DNA of 47,957 nucleotides. Origin: Planctomycetota bacterium (GTDB lineage Bacteria; Planctomycetota; Phycisphaerae; SM23-33). Below are positions 32,043 to 39,801 of the stretch, piece by piece (the stretch's first letter is position 1; every line of letters begins with the position of its first letter). The notes below the pieces were generated by a model, which saw nothing but the letters and a program-made list of their open reading frames with translations, was not told the DNA's origin and made no database searches. The translations under genes and the position numbers were made by a program. The stretch lies in the NCBI GenBank assembly GCA_022705325.1, contig JAKJER010000048.1, positions 1 to 47,957 on the forward strand. Direction: 5' to 3'.

Positions 32043-33223
32043 GGCCTGTCGGTCTCCTCCGGCTGGCCCTGCCCCATCAGTTCATCCAGAACGCTGCGGT
32101 CGGCGCGGTCCTGGCGCAGGGGCGAGCCGGGAGGCGGCGGAACGGGCGAGACCGCCGCCGGCGGGGGGGCTGGCTTCTCCTCGACCAGTTCATCCAGCAC
32201 GTCGCGGGCGGGCTCGACGGCGACCGGCTCCACCACCGCTGGCGCCGCGGGCGCCGGCTGGGCTGCCTGAACCAACTCCTGGATGAGCTGCTCGCTGTCC
32301 GATTCGCCGCTCCGCAGAAAGTCCGCGACCTCGCCGGCGACCGCGCCGCCGGTGGCCAGCTTCTTGCGCTGGGCCTCCTGCACGATCCGCAGGAACAGCG
32401 CCTCGAGTTTGTCTCGCGGCGTGGTCACGTCCACCACGTCGCACCCCGCCTGCTGGAGCACCTGGCGGACGCGGGCCAACGTGGCGTCGTCCAGCCGCTG
32501 GGCCGTGATCTGCGTCAGGGCGTGGCGCCCCAGCAGGTCTTCGATGCGCCCCTCGGAGCGGACCCTGCCCCCGTACAGGATGCACACCCGGTCGCTCACG
32601 TCCTCCACGTCGGCCAGCAGGTGGCTCGACAGCAGGATCGTCTTGCCCCGCTGGGCCAGCACGTGGATCAGGTCCTTGAACTGGCGGCTGCCCACCGGGT
32701 CCATCCCGCTGGTGGGCTCGTCCAGGATCAACAGGTCCGGGTCGTTGATCAGGGCCTGGGCCAGTCCGATGCGCCGCTGCATGCCCTTGGAATACTCGCC
32801 CACCCGACGGTAGGCCACGCTGGCCAGGCCCACCATCTCCAGCAGCTTGCCAATCCGCCGCATCCGCTCTCGGCGCGGCTGGTGAAACAGCCGTCCGTAG
32901 AAATCCAGCGTCTCCCACGCGTCCAGGAAGGGGTAGAGGTACGACTCCTCTGGCAGGAAGCCGATGCGGGCCTTGATGCCCACGTCGGTGGGCGTGTGGC
33001 CGAAGATCGTCACCCGTCCGCTGGTGGGGAACAGCAGCCCCAGCAGCATCTTGATGGTCGTGCTCTTTCCGGATCCGTTGGGCCCCAGCAGCCCGAAGAC
33101 TTCCTTGCGGTGGACGGTCAGGTCCAGCTCGCTCACGGCAGTCACCTTCTCCCGCAACCAGAAGTCGCGGAAGATCTTGGTCAGCCGGAAGGTCTGGATC
33201 ACGATGTCGTTGGTGTCGTCCAT
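32039..33223 (-). CDS. ABC transporter ATP-binding protein with Pro/Glu-rich tail
   Basis: The 394-aa ATPase powers the permease encoded next to it. Walker A is GPNGSGKST (residues 47-55), the signature YSKGM at 145-149 and Walker B with DEPTSGMDP at 165-177; the order and lengths fit the CcmA/ABC-2 subfamily. After the ATPase core and a regulatory stretch to about residue 290, a Pro/Ala/Glu-rich tail follows. It contains two VLDEL motifs (342-346 and 378-382), possibly docking sites. AGGGA precedes the ATG at 33223. It lies 15 bases after the HflK-like gene and overlaps the permease start by 4 bases. Confidence 0.95.
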   Translation of the reverse strand: MDDTNDIVIQTFRLTKIFRDFWLREKVTAVSELDLTVHRKEVFGLLGPNGSGKSTTIKMLLGLLFPTSGRVTIFGHTPTDVGIKARIGFLPEESYLYPFLDAWETLDFYGRLFHQPRRERMRRIGKLLEMVGLASVAYRRVGEYSKGMQRRIGLAQALINDPDLLILDEPTSGMDPVGSRQFKDLIHVLAQRGKTILLSSHLLADVEDVSDRVCILYGGRVRSEGRIEDLLGRHALTQITAQRLDDATLARVRQVLQQAGCDVVDVTTPRDKLEALFLRIVQEAQRKKLATGGAVAGEVADFLRSGESDSEQLIQELVQAAQPAPAAPAVVEPVAVEPARDVLDELVEEKPAPPPAAVSPVPPPPGSPLRQDRADRSVLDELMGQGQPEETDRP

Positions 33224-33238
33224 GTCGTCCCTGCCGGA

Positions 33239-34582
33239 TCAGTGCTCGGACCTGTCGGACTTCTTCTTGCTCATGCTCTCGTTGATCTCGCGGATGATCC
33301 GCGGGTCGCGGCTGAGGTAGACCACCATGCGCTCGTGGCCCATAGTCAGGTAGATCTTCTCGGCGGAGGGGTTGGCCAGGATCTGCTCGCGGGTCTGGGC
33401 CCAGAGGCGCCGGATCATGAACTCGGGGTCGGCCTTGTAGTCGGCCAGCAGGCGGTGGAACCGCTCCGCCCGGGCGTTGACCTTCTGGACGACCTCGCTG
33501 GCCTGGCTGCTGGATCGCTGGATGATGGTGCTGACCTCGCCGCCGACGTCGGGGCGGGTGAGGACGGCGTCGATGTCCTCCAGCAGCCGGGAGGCCAGCT
33601 CCGCCTTGCCCTCCTTGAGGGCGGCGTCGTAGCGGAGGGCGAGCGGCAGCGCTTCATCGCCGGGACGGGACGTAGCCGTCGAGCGGTTCAGCACGTCGCC
33701 CACCAGCAGGTCCACGTACTTGCGGTCCATCAGCGAGTTGAGGGTGTTGAGGGCGTCGGCGCGGGCGGACTGGACGGACTTCTCCTGGTTGGCCCGGGCG
33801 GCGGTGACGTTGTTGATTGCCCCCAGCACGTGGAGGGGCCAGCTCTTGGCCCCCAGGGAGAAGTCCATGATCTCCACCGCGGAGGTGGTCTTGTCCAGGC
33901 CCATCAGGGCGTTGAGGTCTTCCTGCGCCTGGTTGCGGACGGCCAGGGCGAACCCGCTGGAGTTGCGGTTGATGTCGTCGGCGGACCAGACGGCCGCCGT
34001 GCGGATGGCGGCGTCGCAGACGGCGGTGTGGACCGCCTGGCGGATGTCGCCGACGCTGGCGCGGGCCAGGGCGCCCTGGCGGACGGCATAGGTGCAGTCG
34101 AAGCGGACGTGGAACAGGCTGCGGTCGCCGGTCAGCAGCGCCCCGTCCCAGCCCGGGCGCAGGCCCGTCCCCACGGGGTTGCGCTTGCTGAGCTCGGTGA
34201 GTTTGTCCGACTCGCTCTCGTACATCCAGAAGTCGTTAATCTCCAGGAGCTGGTTGCTGGTGTCGATCAGTTCGATCTCGCCTACCGGGTAGGGCCAGTT
34301 GTAGATCAGCCCGGCCTTGAGGACCTCGGCGGTCTTGCGCCCGAAGACCTTCTTGATGGCCACCTGGTTGGGGGCGACGGTCTTCAGCCCGGTCATCAGG
34401 AAGGCGACGACCAGCAGGATCATGATCAGCGTCAGCAGGCGGAAGCTCACCCGCAGGGCGTCGGCCAGCGACTGGTTGGCCTGGTCCAGGTCGCTCAGCG
34501 GGTCGCTGGCATGGGCGTGCGAGTGATCGCAGCAACTGCCCGCGTCGTGTTCGTCATCGTGACGGTGGGGATGTTCTGCCAT
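33239..34582 (-). CDS. SPFH-domain (HflK-like) membrane protein with His/Cys-rich N-terminus
   Basis: The 447-aa protein belongs to the stomatin/prohibitin/flotillin/HflK-HflC family, which forms large ring assemblies on membranes and often controls FtsH-type proteases or lipid domains. The N-terminal 27 residues are rich in His, Asp and Cys (HPHRHDDEHDAGSCCDHSHAHA) and could bind metal. One transmembrane helix (about 50-68) is followed by the SPFH domain: TVAPNQVAIKKVFGR, AGLIYNWPYPVGEIELID and DRSLFHVRFDCTYAV. A helical region from about 230 to 400 can form coiled coils. It is the third SPFH gene of the operon, 27 bases after the HflC-like gene. Confidence 0.88.
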   Translation of the reverse strand: MAEHPHRHDDEHDAGSCCDHSHAHASDPLSDLDQANQSLADALRVSFRLLTLIMILLVVAFLMTGLKTVAPNQVAIKKVFGRKTAEVLKAGLIYNWPYPVGEIELIDTSNQLLEINDFWMYESESDKLTELSKRNPVGTGLRPGWDGALLTGDRSLFHVRFDCTYAVRQGALARASVGDIRQAVHTAVCDAAIRTAAVWSADDINRNSSGFALAVRNQAQEDLNALMGLDKTTSAVEIMDFSLGAKSWPLHVLGAINNVTAARANQEKSVQSARADALNTLNSLMDRKYVDLLVGDVLNRSTATSRPGDEALPLALRYDAALKEGKAELASRLLEDIDAVLTRPDVGGEVSTIIQRSSSQASEVVQKVNARAERFHRLLADYKADPEFMIRRLWAQTREQILANPSAEKIYLTMGHERMVVYLSRDPRIIREINESMSKKKSDRSEH

Positions 34583-34609
34583 GGTTGGCTCCGTAAGTCG
34601 CGGGGGCGG

Positions 34610-35620
34610 TTAGCGGTCCTGGGCCGGGCGGGTGGTGGGCGCCTTCTTGTCGTCCTTGGCGGGCGCGGACGCCGGTGCGAGGCCCATCTTCATGTCCGCC
34701 ATCCGCGGGCGGTTGGTCTGCAGCCAGCCCACGCTGGGCAGGACGGAGGAATCCAGCAGGATGATCGCGTGCTTCTGAAGCTCGCTCTGGAGCGACTCCA
34801 GCGCCCGCAGGAACATGGCCAGTTCCGGCTCCTGGCGGAATTTCTTGTAGATCTCCGCCGCCTGCTGCATGCCCCGAGAGCGGATCTCGGCGGCTTTGCG
34901 GTCGGCGAAGCTGAGGATGGTCTCGCGGGCGGTCTTGGCCCGGGCGCGGATGGCCTCGGCCTCGCTCTGCCCGGCCGCCTCCAGCGCCTTGGCTTCGGCG
35001 TTGCGCTCCTCCTTCTGCATGTTGATCACCTGGGTGCTGATCTCGCCGGGCAGCGAGATGCTCTTGATGCCCACGCGGACGATCTCGATGCCGGTGTTGT
35101 GTTCGGCCTGATCCATCCGCATCGCCTGCTGCATGAGCGAGCGGGTGCGATCCTCGATCTCGCGCAGCTTCATCTTCTGCGGGTCGGTGTTGACCAGGGC
35201 GCTCATGCTCTGCTCGCTGATGGCCGTGCCCCCGGCTGCCAGAAGCTGCTGGCGGATGTAGTCCACCGCCTTTTCCGTCTCGACCATCCGCTGGTGGAAG
35301 GCCTCGGGATCGGCGATCCGCCACGAGCAGAACATGCTCACCAGCACGTTGTACTTGTCGACGGTGTTGGTTTCTTTGATCGCCGCCTCCAGCAACTGGG
35401 CCCGCATGTCGTACCGGACGATGCGCTGGAAGGGGTAGGGCCACTTGAAGTGCAGGCCCGCCTGGTCGCTCTGGCTGCCCACGTGGACCCGCGTGATCTT
35501 GTTGAAGGTCTTGACCAGGACGATGTCGCTCAGTTCGTCGACCTTGTAGGCCACTGTCGACAGCAGCAGCACGACCACCACGCCCAACGCCAGCACGATC
35601 TTTCCCAGATGTTCTCTCAT
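34610..35620 (-). CDS. SPFH-domain (HflC-like) membrane protein
   Basis: The 336-aa protein has an N-terminal anchor (IVLALGVVVVLLLSTVAY) and a full SPFH domain: IVLVKTFNKITRVHV, AGLHFKWPYPFQRIVRYDMR, TVDKYNVLVSMFCSWRI and the HflC-like GIEIVRVGIKSISLPGEI. The following helical stretch (EERNAEAKALEAAGQSEAEAIRARAKTARE) is the typical Ala/Glu-rich flotillin/HflC coiled coil. A Pro/Lys/Ala tail ends the protein. Size and layout match HflC (about 330 aa), but no FtsH gene is in the window and its partners here appear to be the two other SPFH proteins. Confidence 0.9.
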   Translation of the reverse strand: MREHLGKIVLALGVVVVLLLSTVAYKVDELSDIVLVKTFNKITRVHVGSQSDQAGLHFKWPYPFQRIVRYDMRAQLLEAAIKETNTVDKYNVLVSMFCSWRIADPEAFHQRMVETEKAVDYIRQQLLAAGGTAISEQSMSALVNTDPQKMKLREIEDRTRSLMQQAMRMDQAEHNTGIEIVRVGIKSISLPGEISTQVINMQKEERNAEAKALEAAGQSEAEAIRARAKTARETILSFADRKAAEIRSRGMQQAAEIYKKFRQEPELAMFLRALESLQSELQKHAIILLDSSVLPSVGWLQTNRPRMADMKMGLAPASAPAKDDKKAPTTRPAQDR

Positions 35621-35713
35621 TGCACGCGTTCCTTTGCCTGAATCCTGTCCAGGCCCGCCTGCCGGGCGCCGCGCCCGCCCCTCGGGGACGGTTCGCCGGC
35701 CCGGGGGGGGACC

Positions 35714-38014
35714 CTAGTCCTTGTCTTCCAGCTTCAAACCGCTCAGTTCCTGGGCCTTCAGCGTGGCGTCCACGCGGACCTCCACGCGGTCCTGAGGCAC
35801 GGCCAGGACGTATTTCGTAATGTCCGGCAAGACGGAGTCCCACACGTCCAGCCAGCGATCCAGCGCGTAGACCTCGGGACTGGCCTTGTAGGCCGCCAGC
35901 TCGCGCGAGAAGGCCACCCAGCGGCTCTGCTCGGCCAGCTCCGTCTTCCACCGGTCCGATCGGGCCTGGGCGATGCGGACGCCGATCTCACCGCTGGCGC
36001 GGTTGAGCAGCCCCGCCTTGGTCTGGGCATCGCCCTCGATGTCCGTGCGGGCGTCGGCCAGCGCCGCCGCAAAGTCGAACGACTTGCCCTGGGCCTTGGC
36101 CTTCTCCAGCACCGTCAGGTGGGTCTGGGCATCGTCGATCAGCGACAGAAGCGAGGCCCGCCGTTCCTGCCCCAGCCGGCCCAGCGCCTCCTCCTTGCGG
36201 ATCTGAAGGCGGTAAAGCTCGGTCACGCCGCGGACCTCGTTGATCAGGCGGTCGACCTCGCCCGAGGGCGAGGCGCTCTCCTGGAGACGTTCCAGGTCGC
36301 TGACCCGCCGCAACGCGAACGCCAGACGCAGGGCGAGCTGGGCGTCGCCCGCAGTCCGCGTGAGGATGTCGCTGGCCTCGGTCAGCGCCTGGTACCGCAG
36401 CACGTCCTGCTTGCGCTCCGCCTCGCCGACCTTCTGGTACGCCTCGGCCGCCTCCGACGGCGGATGCACCGCCAGCAGCGTCACGTTGGTGATCCGCACG
36501 CCCAGGTCGAGCTTGTCGGCCGCCTGCTGGATTCGCTGCTTGAGCCCAGCGGCCGTCCTCTGCCGCCCGAACGTCATGATCGCCTCCGGGCGGTCCTTGT
36601 CCCGCCCGGGGATCGGCTCGCTCAGCGTGGCGCGGGCACAGTATTCCACCATCTCGCGATGGGCCACGCACTCCAGCACCTGGCGGGGGTTGCTGTGAGT
36701 GAAGCCGAATTTGAACGGGTCCTCGATCACGTACTGCACCGGGACCACCAGCTTGATGATCATCACCGGCTTCTTCTCGCCGCTGGCGGCGTAGGCCTGG
36801 GTTCCGGGCACGGCCACCAGGAAGTTCAGCTCCTCCCGGGGCCCGTGCTCGCTGGTCCAGAGCTGCAGTTCCTTGCCGTTGACCAGGGCGGCCTGGCGCT
36901 CCTCTTCGGTGCGTTCGCGCCCGGCCCCCATCCACAACTCCTGCACCCGGCCCGTCTCGAATCGCCGCACCGTCTCCACCGGCCAGGGCCACTTCAAGTG
37001 CACGCCCGGACCCAGGCTTGCCTTCATCGGGTCGCTCTTGTAGGCGGCGTTCAGCTTGCCCCACCGCAGCACCACGCCCCGTTCCCCTTCGGGGATGATG
37101 ACGATGCCGGTGATGGCGAACATGATGACCGTACCCAGCACCAGCAGGGGCACGAACGCCCGGCTGAGGAGCTGGTAGAACCAGGTCTTGGAGACCTCGA
37201 AGCCGAACTGGTAATTGAGCGTCTCCGCGATGGAGTGCCCCACGCGGGCGGGCTCGGCCAGCAGGTCCAGCAGCCGGCTGTCGAAGCTCAGGTGGTGCTC
37301 CTGCCCGGGCAGGCGGGGACGGTACAGGTCCACCAGGAAGTTCAACGCCAGCTCGACCGCCAGGACGATCTGGACGGCCGGGATGACCATCGCCGCGATC
37401 CGGTCGCCCCCGCCGTACTTGAGGAAGGCGAAGACCATCGCCGCCACCGCCAGCGCCATCGACAGGGCGCAGAACAGGGCGTAGCCCCCGGCCGCCCGCA
37501 GCGGGCGCCACTCGACGCTTCTGCCCATCCCGGTGGCGTACCGGCTGAACAGGAACATCGCGAAACCGGCCATCCCGGTGAAGAACGCCCCCGGCAACAT
37601 GCCCGCCAGCTTGGACGGCGAGGCGGACAACGCCCACCGCAGCACCAGCACGCCGAACGTGGCGTGGTAGGCCGCCAGCAGCAGCGTGGAGGCCGGAAGG
37701 ACCCACTTGAGGACGAAGTCCAGACGGGCCTGGGCGGGCCGGCCCTGGCCCTTCTCGTCGAAGATCGAGCTTTCCTGCCCGGCGCGGGCGGCTTCGTCGA
37801 TCTCCAATGCCTCCTGTTGCTGGAGCTGCCGGCAGTAGAACAGGATCGCCGCCATCAGCCATATGCCCAGCCCGCCCGCAGTCACCCACAGGGAGGCCAG
37901 GACCGACTGGGGTCGCCCTGTCGCCAGCCACGCGCCCACCAGCACGCCGGTGCAGATGAACTGGAGCACCAGTCCGCCCACGGCCACGTTCTTTCCACGT
38001 CGTTGCGCTATCAT
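35714..38014 (-). CDS. polytopic membrane-SPFH fusion protein, first gene of the operon
   Basis: The 766-aa protein has about seven hydrophobic helices in its first 315 residues (near 12-32, 39-60, 102-124, 138-158, 175-197, 205-228 and 290-312), then an SPFH domain starting IIPEGERGVVLRWGKL and GPGVHLKWPWPVETVRRFETG, like HflK. The rest is long and helical (about 470-740), rich in Arg/Glu/Ala, likely coiled coil. Normal HflK proteins have one membrane helix; this N-terminal membrane domain is unusual. The ATG at 38014 was chosen over 38032 because GGAGA precedes it. The HflC-like gene follows after 93 bases. Confidence 0.87.
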   Translation of the reverse strand: MIAQRRGKNVAVGGLVLQFICTGVLVGAWLATGRPQSVLASLWVTAGGLGIWLMAAILFYCRQLQQQEALEIDEAARAGQESSIFDEKGQGRPAQARLDFVLKWVLPASTLLLAAYHATFGVLVLRWALSASPSKLAGMLPGAFFTGMAGFAMFLFSRYATGMGRSVEWRPLRAAGGYALFCALSMALAVAAMVFAFLKYGGGDRIAAMVIPAVQIVLAVELALNFLVDLYRPRLPGQEHHLSFDSRLLDLLAEPARVGHSIAETLNYQFGFEVSKTWFYQLLSRAFVPLLVLGTVIMFAITGIVIIPEGERGVVLRWGKLNAAYKSDPMKASLGPGVHLKWPWPVETVRRFETGRVQELWMGAGRERTEEERQAALVNGKELQLWTSEHGPREELNFLVAVPGTQAYAASGEKKPVMIIKLVVPVQYVIEDPFKFGFTHSNPRQVLECVAHREMVEYCARATLSEPIPGRDKDRPEAIMTFGRQRTAAGLKQRIQQAADKLDLGVRITNVTLLAVHPPSEAAEAYQKVGEAERKQDVLRYQALTEASDILTRTAGDAQLALRLAFALRRVSDLERLQESASPSGEVDRLINEVRGVTELYRLQIRKEEALGRLGQERRASLLSLIDDAQTHLTVLEKAKAQGKSFDFAAALADARTDIEGDAQTKAGLLNRASGEIGVRIAQARSDRWKTELAEQSRWVAFSRELAAYKASPEVYALDRWLDVWDSVLPDITKYVLAVPQDRVEVRVDATLKAQELSGLKLEDKD

Positions 38015-38154
38015 GCTTTCTCCGCTCTCCACGCTCGCTCAAGGCGTCTGGGAGGTCTTCGGCAGCTTGTATGTCTGTCGCTCGGGCCTTCGATGCCCGG
38101 GCCGGCCGGCACCCGTCCGCCGACCAATGGCCGATCGGCCGCGCGCGGTTCTCC

Positions 38155-38184
38155 TTGCTCGCGACCGCCTCGTGGCCCTACAAT
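38155..38184 (+). promoter_or_regulatory. promoter of the divergent ABC permease gene
   Basis: TTGCTC (38155-38160) and TACAAT (38179-38184) are 18 bases apart. The predicted leader of about 78 bases contains CGCGGG-caaa-CCCGCG (38194-38209) and ends in AGGAAAGAGAG before the ATG at 38269. Confidence 0.5.
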
Positions 38185-38268
38185 TCCCCGCACCGCGGGC
38201 AAACCCGCGACACGCTGGGCCGTAGTACCTGTACGGTCCGCGACGATGCCGCTAGGAAAGAGAGCCTC

Positions 38269-39663
38269 ATGACCCGGTTCGTGTCGATCAGTCGTACCAC
38301 GTTTCTGCAGACCATTCGCCAGCCGATCTACTTCGTGCTGACGCTGGTGACGCTTGTCGTGCTGGTGATGACCGTGCCCCTGTCCGGCTGGACCATGGGC
38401 GGCGACTATCACAAGACCGACCAGCGGATGCTCGAGGCCATGGGCCTGGCCACGCTGCTGGTGTCCGGCCTGCTGATCTCGGCCTTCAGCGCCTCCTCGG
38501 TGCTCACCCGCGAGATCGAGGACCGCACCGCCCTGACCGTCATTTCCAAGCCCGTCTCCCGCGCGACGTTCTTCCTGGGCAAGTTCGCCGGGGTCGCGCT
38601 GGCGGTCCTGCTGGCTGTCTACCTCTGCTCGCTCATCTACCTCTTGACCGTCCGGCACCGCGTCATGCCCGCCGCCAGCGACCAACTCGACTTCCCGGTG
38701 ATCGTGCTGGGCTGCTCGGCCTTCCTGCTGGCGCTGCTGCTGGCCGGCGCGGGCAACTGGTGGTTCAACTGGTCCTTCACGTCGAGTTGGCTGTGGCTGG
38801 CGCTGGCCCTCATGACGGCAGCCGTGGGCATCGTCGCCTTCGTCGGCAAAGAGTGGGTGATCATCCCCTTCGGAGAGGGCATTCGCCCGGTGCTGCTGCA
38901 GGGCGTCGCCCTGGTAATGATGGCGGTGCTGATCTTCGTAGCCGCCGCGGTGGCTGTCAGCACCCGCCTGGGGCAGATGATGACGCTGCTGGTCTGCGTG
39001 GGCCTGTTCCTGCTGGGCTCCTGGCACCAGGTGCTCTTCGCCCGCAACCAGGAGGCCCCGCTGCTGAACGCGCTCAGATGGCTGGTGCCCGACCTGGGAG
39101 TCTTCGACATCCAGGGCCCGGTCACCAACTACGAGGAGGACGCCCGCATCGTCTCCTTCCGCTTCCTGGGTCTGGCCCTGGGCTACTGCCTGTTGTACGT
39201 GGGGGCCTTGCTGGCCCTGGGCACGGCCTTGTTCCAGCGTCGCGAGTTGGAAAGCCCCTCCGGCTCGTCGGCCCTGCCGTCCGGAGTGGCCTTGCTGGCC
39301 TGGGCCGGACGCGGGACCGCCCTGTTGGCGGCCCTGTGGGCGCTGGCCCTGCTGTCGACGCCCGGCGCCCTGGAGTTGCGGACTCTGCTGACCGCGGGCG
39401 GCCTGCTGGCCGGGGGCCTGGCGGCCTGGATCTTCTGGGGTTGCTTCAGCCGTGGGGCCAGGTGGAGCTGGTACCTCGCGAGCATCCTGCTGGGCGCGCT
39501 GTTCGTGGCCGGCCTGACCGGACTGGTCCTGTGGAAGATGGGCCGGCTGGAACCGGACCTGCTGGGCTACAACCAGAGGCTTTTTGTGGTGCTGGGCGTG
39601 GTGCTCTGCGGCGTCGGTTCGCTGGCCGCTCTTCTTCCGCGGACCCGCCGACATTTCAAGTGA
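38269..39663 (+). CDS. ABC-2 type transporter permease
   Basis: The 464-aa membrane protein has the ABC-2 permease layout: an N-terminal segment VSISRTTFLQTIRQPIYFVLTLVTLVVLVM, a TSGMLISAF-like helix, the conserved LTREIEDRTALTVISKPVSRATFFLGKF coupling segment (about residues 82-109) and ten or more helices in all. No ATPase partner is adjacent on its strand; the ATPase of the divergent operon (32039-33223) is the obvious candidate. AGGAAAGAGAG precedes the ATG at 38269. The gene is divergent from the SPFH operon with a 254-base gap, which is a likely shared control region. Confidence 0.9.
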   Translation: MTRFVSISRTTFLQTIRQPIYFVLTLVTLVVLVMTVPLSGWTMGGDYHKTDQRMLEAMGLATLLVSGLLISAFSASSVLTREIEDRTALTVISKPVSRATFFLGKFAGVALAVLLAVYLCSLIYLLTVRHRVMPAASDQLDFPVIVLGCSAFLLALLLAGAGNWWFNWSFTSSWLWLALALMTAAVGIVAFVGKEWVIIPFGEGIRPVLLQGVALVMMAVLIFVAAAVAVSTRLGQMMTLLVCVGLFLLGSWHQVLFARNQEAPLLNALRWLVPDLGVFDIQGPVTNYEEDARIVSFRFLGLALGYCLLYVGALLALGTALFQRRELESPSGSSALPSGVALLAWAGRGTALLAALWALALLSTPGALELRTLLTAGGLLAGGLAAWIFWGCFSRGARWSWYLASILLGALFVAGLTGLVLWKMGRLEPDLLGYNQRLFVVLGVVLCGVGSLAALLPRTRRHFK

Positions 39664-39801
39664 GCCCACGGAGGCGGCGCGGGCATCCCTGCCCGTCGGC
39701 AAGCAGACCGCGGGCGAGCATGCCTGAACTGCCGTAGCCTCGACCTGTCGCGGTTTTTTGCTCATCCGTGGGGACGTCAGGGTTCTCGCTTCCGCCGTCT
39801 C

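Noticed and set aside
34610..35620. Naming the SPFH genes hflC and hflK
   Set aside because: Three paralogues, no FtsH nearby and a very unusual first member make orthology to the E. coli pair uncertain.
32024..35641. Open frame of 1205 codons on the plus strand opposite the SPFH/ATPase genes
   Set aside because: Same kind of shadow; the minus-strand genes have clear Walker and SPFH motifs and ribosome binding sites.
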